Part shown: one piece after another, positions 5,922 through 6,940 of the stretch
Layout of the letters: the number at the start of each line of letters is the position of its first letter
Position numbering within the stretch: the first letter of the stretch is position 1
Assembly (NCBI GenBank): GCA_003230795.1
Contig: QIGM01000027.1
Span: 1 to 6,940, forward strand
DNA: 6,940 nt
Direction of reading: 5' to 3'
Source of the DNA: a bacterium
GTDB taxonomy: Bacteria > Bdellovibrionota_C > UBA2361 > SZUA-149
Notes under the pieces: model-generated
What the model was told of the DNA's origin: nothing
Seen by the model: only the letters and a program-made list of their open reading frames with translations
Databases searched by the model: none
Translations under genes and position numbers: made by a program

Positions 5922-6940
5922 TTAGCGAAGAAGTGAAGCTTTCCAGGACCCGTTCTTATTCTGCTTAGGTATCCTGTAGGTGCCTCGAATAGTTTCCTTT
6001 CTCTCGGCCCCGTTTAGAACAACTTCTATTGCTCGACCTACTAGTGTCATGTCGTAGCCGCGAGTAGTTTTCTTTCCTACTACGTCGAATGATCCCAAAC
6101 CTTTGATTGTTGCTGTGCCAGAAATGTTACTGCCGCTGAACGCAATATCGAGCGTGAGTGTTCGCGCGCGACCACCGCTTCCAATAGGTTTCATGTCACC
6201 GGAATAAGCCTTTCTCGCGACACCTAAGAGATCTTTACCTTTGGGTGCGCGTGTTCTTGTCGAGACAGAGGCAACCTGTACTCGAGGCTCGTTGTTCGTA
6301 ACTGGCGCGGCCTGCCCAGTATTCGCGACTGTGGGCTTTTTCGCTTCTGGCTTTTTCTTAGGCTTACGCTCCTCTGGCAGCACCATCATGTCCATCGGAA
6401 TTGCGGCGGCGTAGGAATTGAGTTCGCTCTTCAGTGCGAGAGTGAGTTTCTCTTTATCTTCTTTTGCTTTCTTTTCGGCCTTCGCTTCGGCGGCTACTTT
6501 TTCGAGTTCGGCAATTCTTTCCAAAGCTATATTGGGGACTTCTGCCGGTACGTCTGTTTGTGTGAATTTCGTTGCACCAATCCCGAGTCCGACGAGAAGG
6601 ACGGCACCACCGGCCCATTGCGCTATACGCTTTCCAGTGCCAGCCTTCTGATTGGCACCGGCCTCAATTTCTGGCGACTGAACTTCGTTGTTTTCCGCGT
6701 GAACGCTTTGCATGCGATAGACTGACTCGCAGCTTGTGTCGTTCACACCACTCAGACGCATGAGACGAGTAACATTGCTTGCCGTTTCCTCGGCGTGTTC
6801 GGCGATTGCTAAGAGAAACTCTGAGGCATCCTGGAAGCGGTCCTCTGGCTTTTTTGAGGCCGCTTTTTTAACGATTTCTTCAAACCATGCGGGAATTTGT
6901 TTATTGGGATGAGCGAAATCCGGCAGGTGAGAGTTCATAT
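5922..6940 (-). CDS. Transmembrane Ser/Thr protein kinase, C-terminal part (N-terminus off the right edge)
   Basis: The frame is open to the right edge, and the Met at 6938 is internal, so the true start lies outside. Counting from that Met, residues 16-46 are the last helices of a Hanks-type kinase domain: PAWFEEIVKKA, then KPEDRF with the conserved Arg34, then DASEFLLAI. They align with PIVLSKMILKA and the SSKRYQSARAFLQDL end of the ankyrin kinase at 1303-2775. A juxtamembrane linker (49-103) is followed by one membrane helix at about 105-123, a charged Ala/Lys/Glu-rich probable coiled coil (136-175) and a Lys/Pro-rich spacer (188-202). The C-terminal domain (about 243-338) is rich in short strands, with repeated Gly/Ser turns, IRGTYRIP (317-324) and GSW (330-332). 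It looks like a small beta-barrel, which I do not recognise. It should face the periplasm and act as the sensor or attachment domain. The catalytic residues cannot be checked here. Confidence 0.85.
   Translation of the reverse strand, partial: MNSHLPDFAHPNKQIPAWFEEIVKKAASKKPEDRFQDASEFLLAIAEHAEETASNVTRLMRLSGVNDTSCESVYRMQSVHAENNEVQSPEIEAGANQKAGTGKRIAQWAGGAVLLVGLGIGATKFTQTDVPAEVPNIALERIAELEKVAAEAKAEKKAKEDKEKLTLALKSELNSYAAAIPMDMMVLPEERKPKKKPEAKKPTVANTGQAAPVTNNEPRVQVASVSTRTRAPKGKDLLGVARKAYSGDMKPIGSGGRARTLTLDIAFSGSNISGTATIKGLGSFDVVGKKTTRGYDMTLVGRAIEVVLNGAERKETIRGTYRIPKQNKNGSWKASLLR

Overview
The window reads as a gene-dense stretch of a Gram-negative (diderm) chromosome, GC close to 50% by eye. The outer-membrane affiliation rests on a complete TolB of the Tol-Pal system and a YajG-like lipoprotein. 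Two eukaryotic-type Ser/Thr kinases beside Tol genes suit a deltaproteobacterial-type lineage (Bdellovibrionota, Myxococcota or a relative). That placement is inference, since no rRNA or taxonomic marker is present.

Layout, left to right. (1) 1-1157, minus strand: most of a polytopic GT-C membrane glycosyltransferase resembling polyprenol-phosphate-mannose transferases of the MptB/GT87 type. Its frame is open to the left edge, so the C-terminus is missing. (2) 1158-1302: a 145-bp divergent spacer with a perfect 12-bp palindrome just before the next gene. (3) 1303-2775, plus: a complete membrane Ser/Thr kinase with a single transmembrane helix and C-terminal ankyrin repeats predicted to be periplasmic. 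(4) 2799-3818, plus: a FabH-type ketoacyl-ACP synthase III, 23 bp downstream and probably co-transcribed with the kinase. (5) 3824-5125, minus: tolB, convergent with fabH across 5 bp. (6) 5126-5288: a second divergent spacer. (7) 5289-5906, plus: a YajG-like probable lipoprotein. (8) 5922-6940, minus: the C-terminal part of a second Ser/Thr kinase, with the end of the kinase lobe, one transmembrane helix, a charged helix and a compact beta-rich ectodomain. Its N-terminus lies beyond the right edge.

The common theme is the cell envelope: an integral-membrane glycosyltransferase, an acyl-chain initiating enzyme, the periplasmic Tol propeller, a lipoprotein, and two kinases built as cytoplasmic catalytic domain, one membrane helix and a different periplasmic domain. 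A plausible but unproven reading is that the kinases sense envelope state and adjust lipid, glycan or Tol functions. I saw no tRNA, rRNA, CRISPR array, insertion sequence or prophage gene. No stretch longer than 300 bases lacks a gene.
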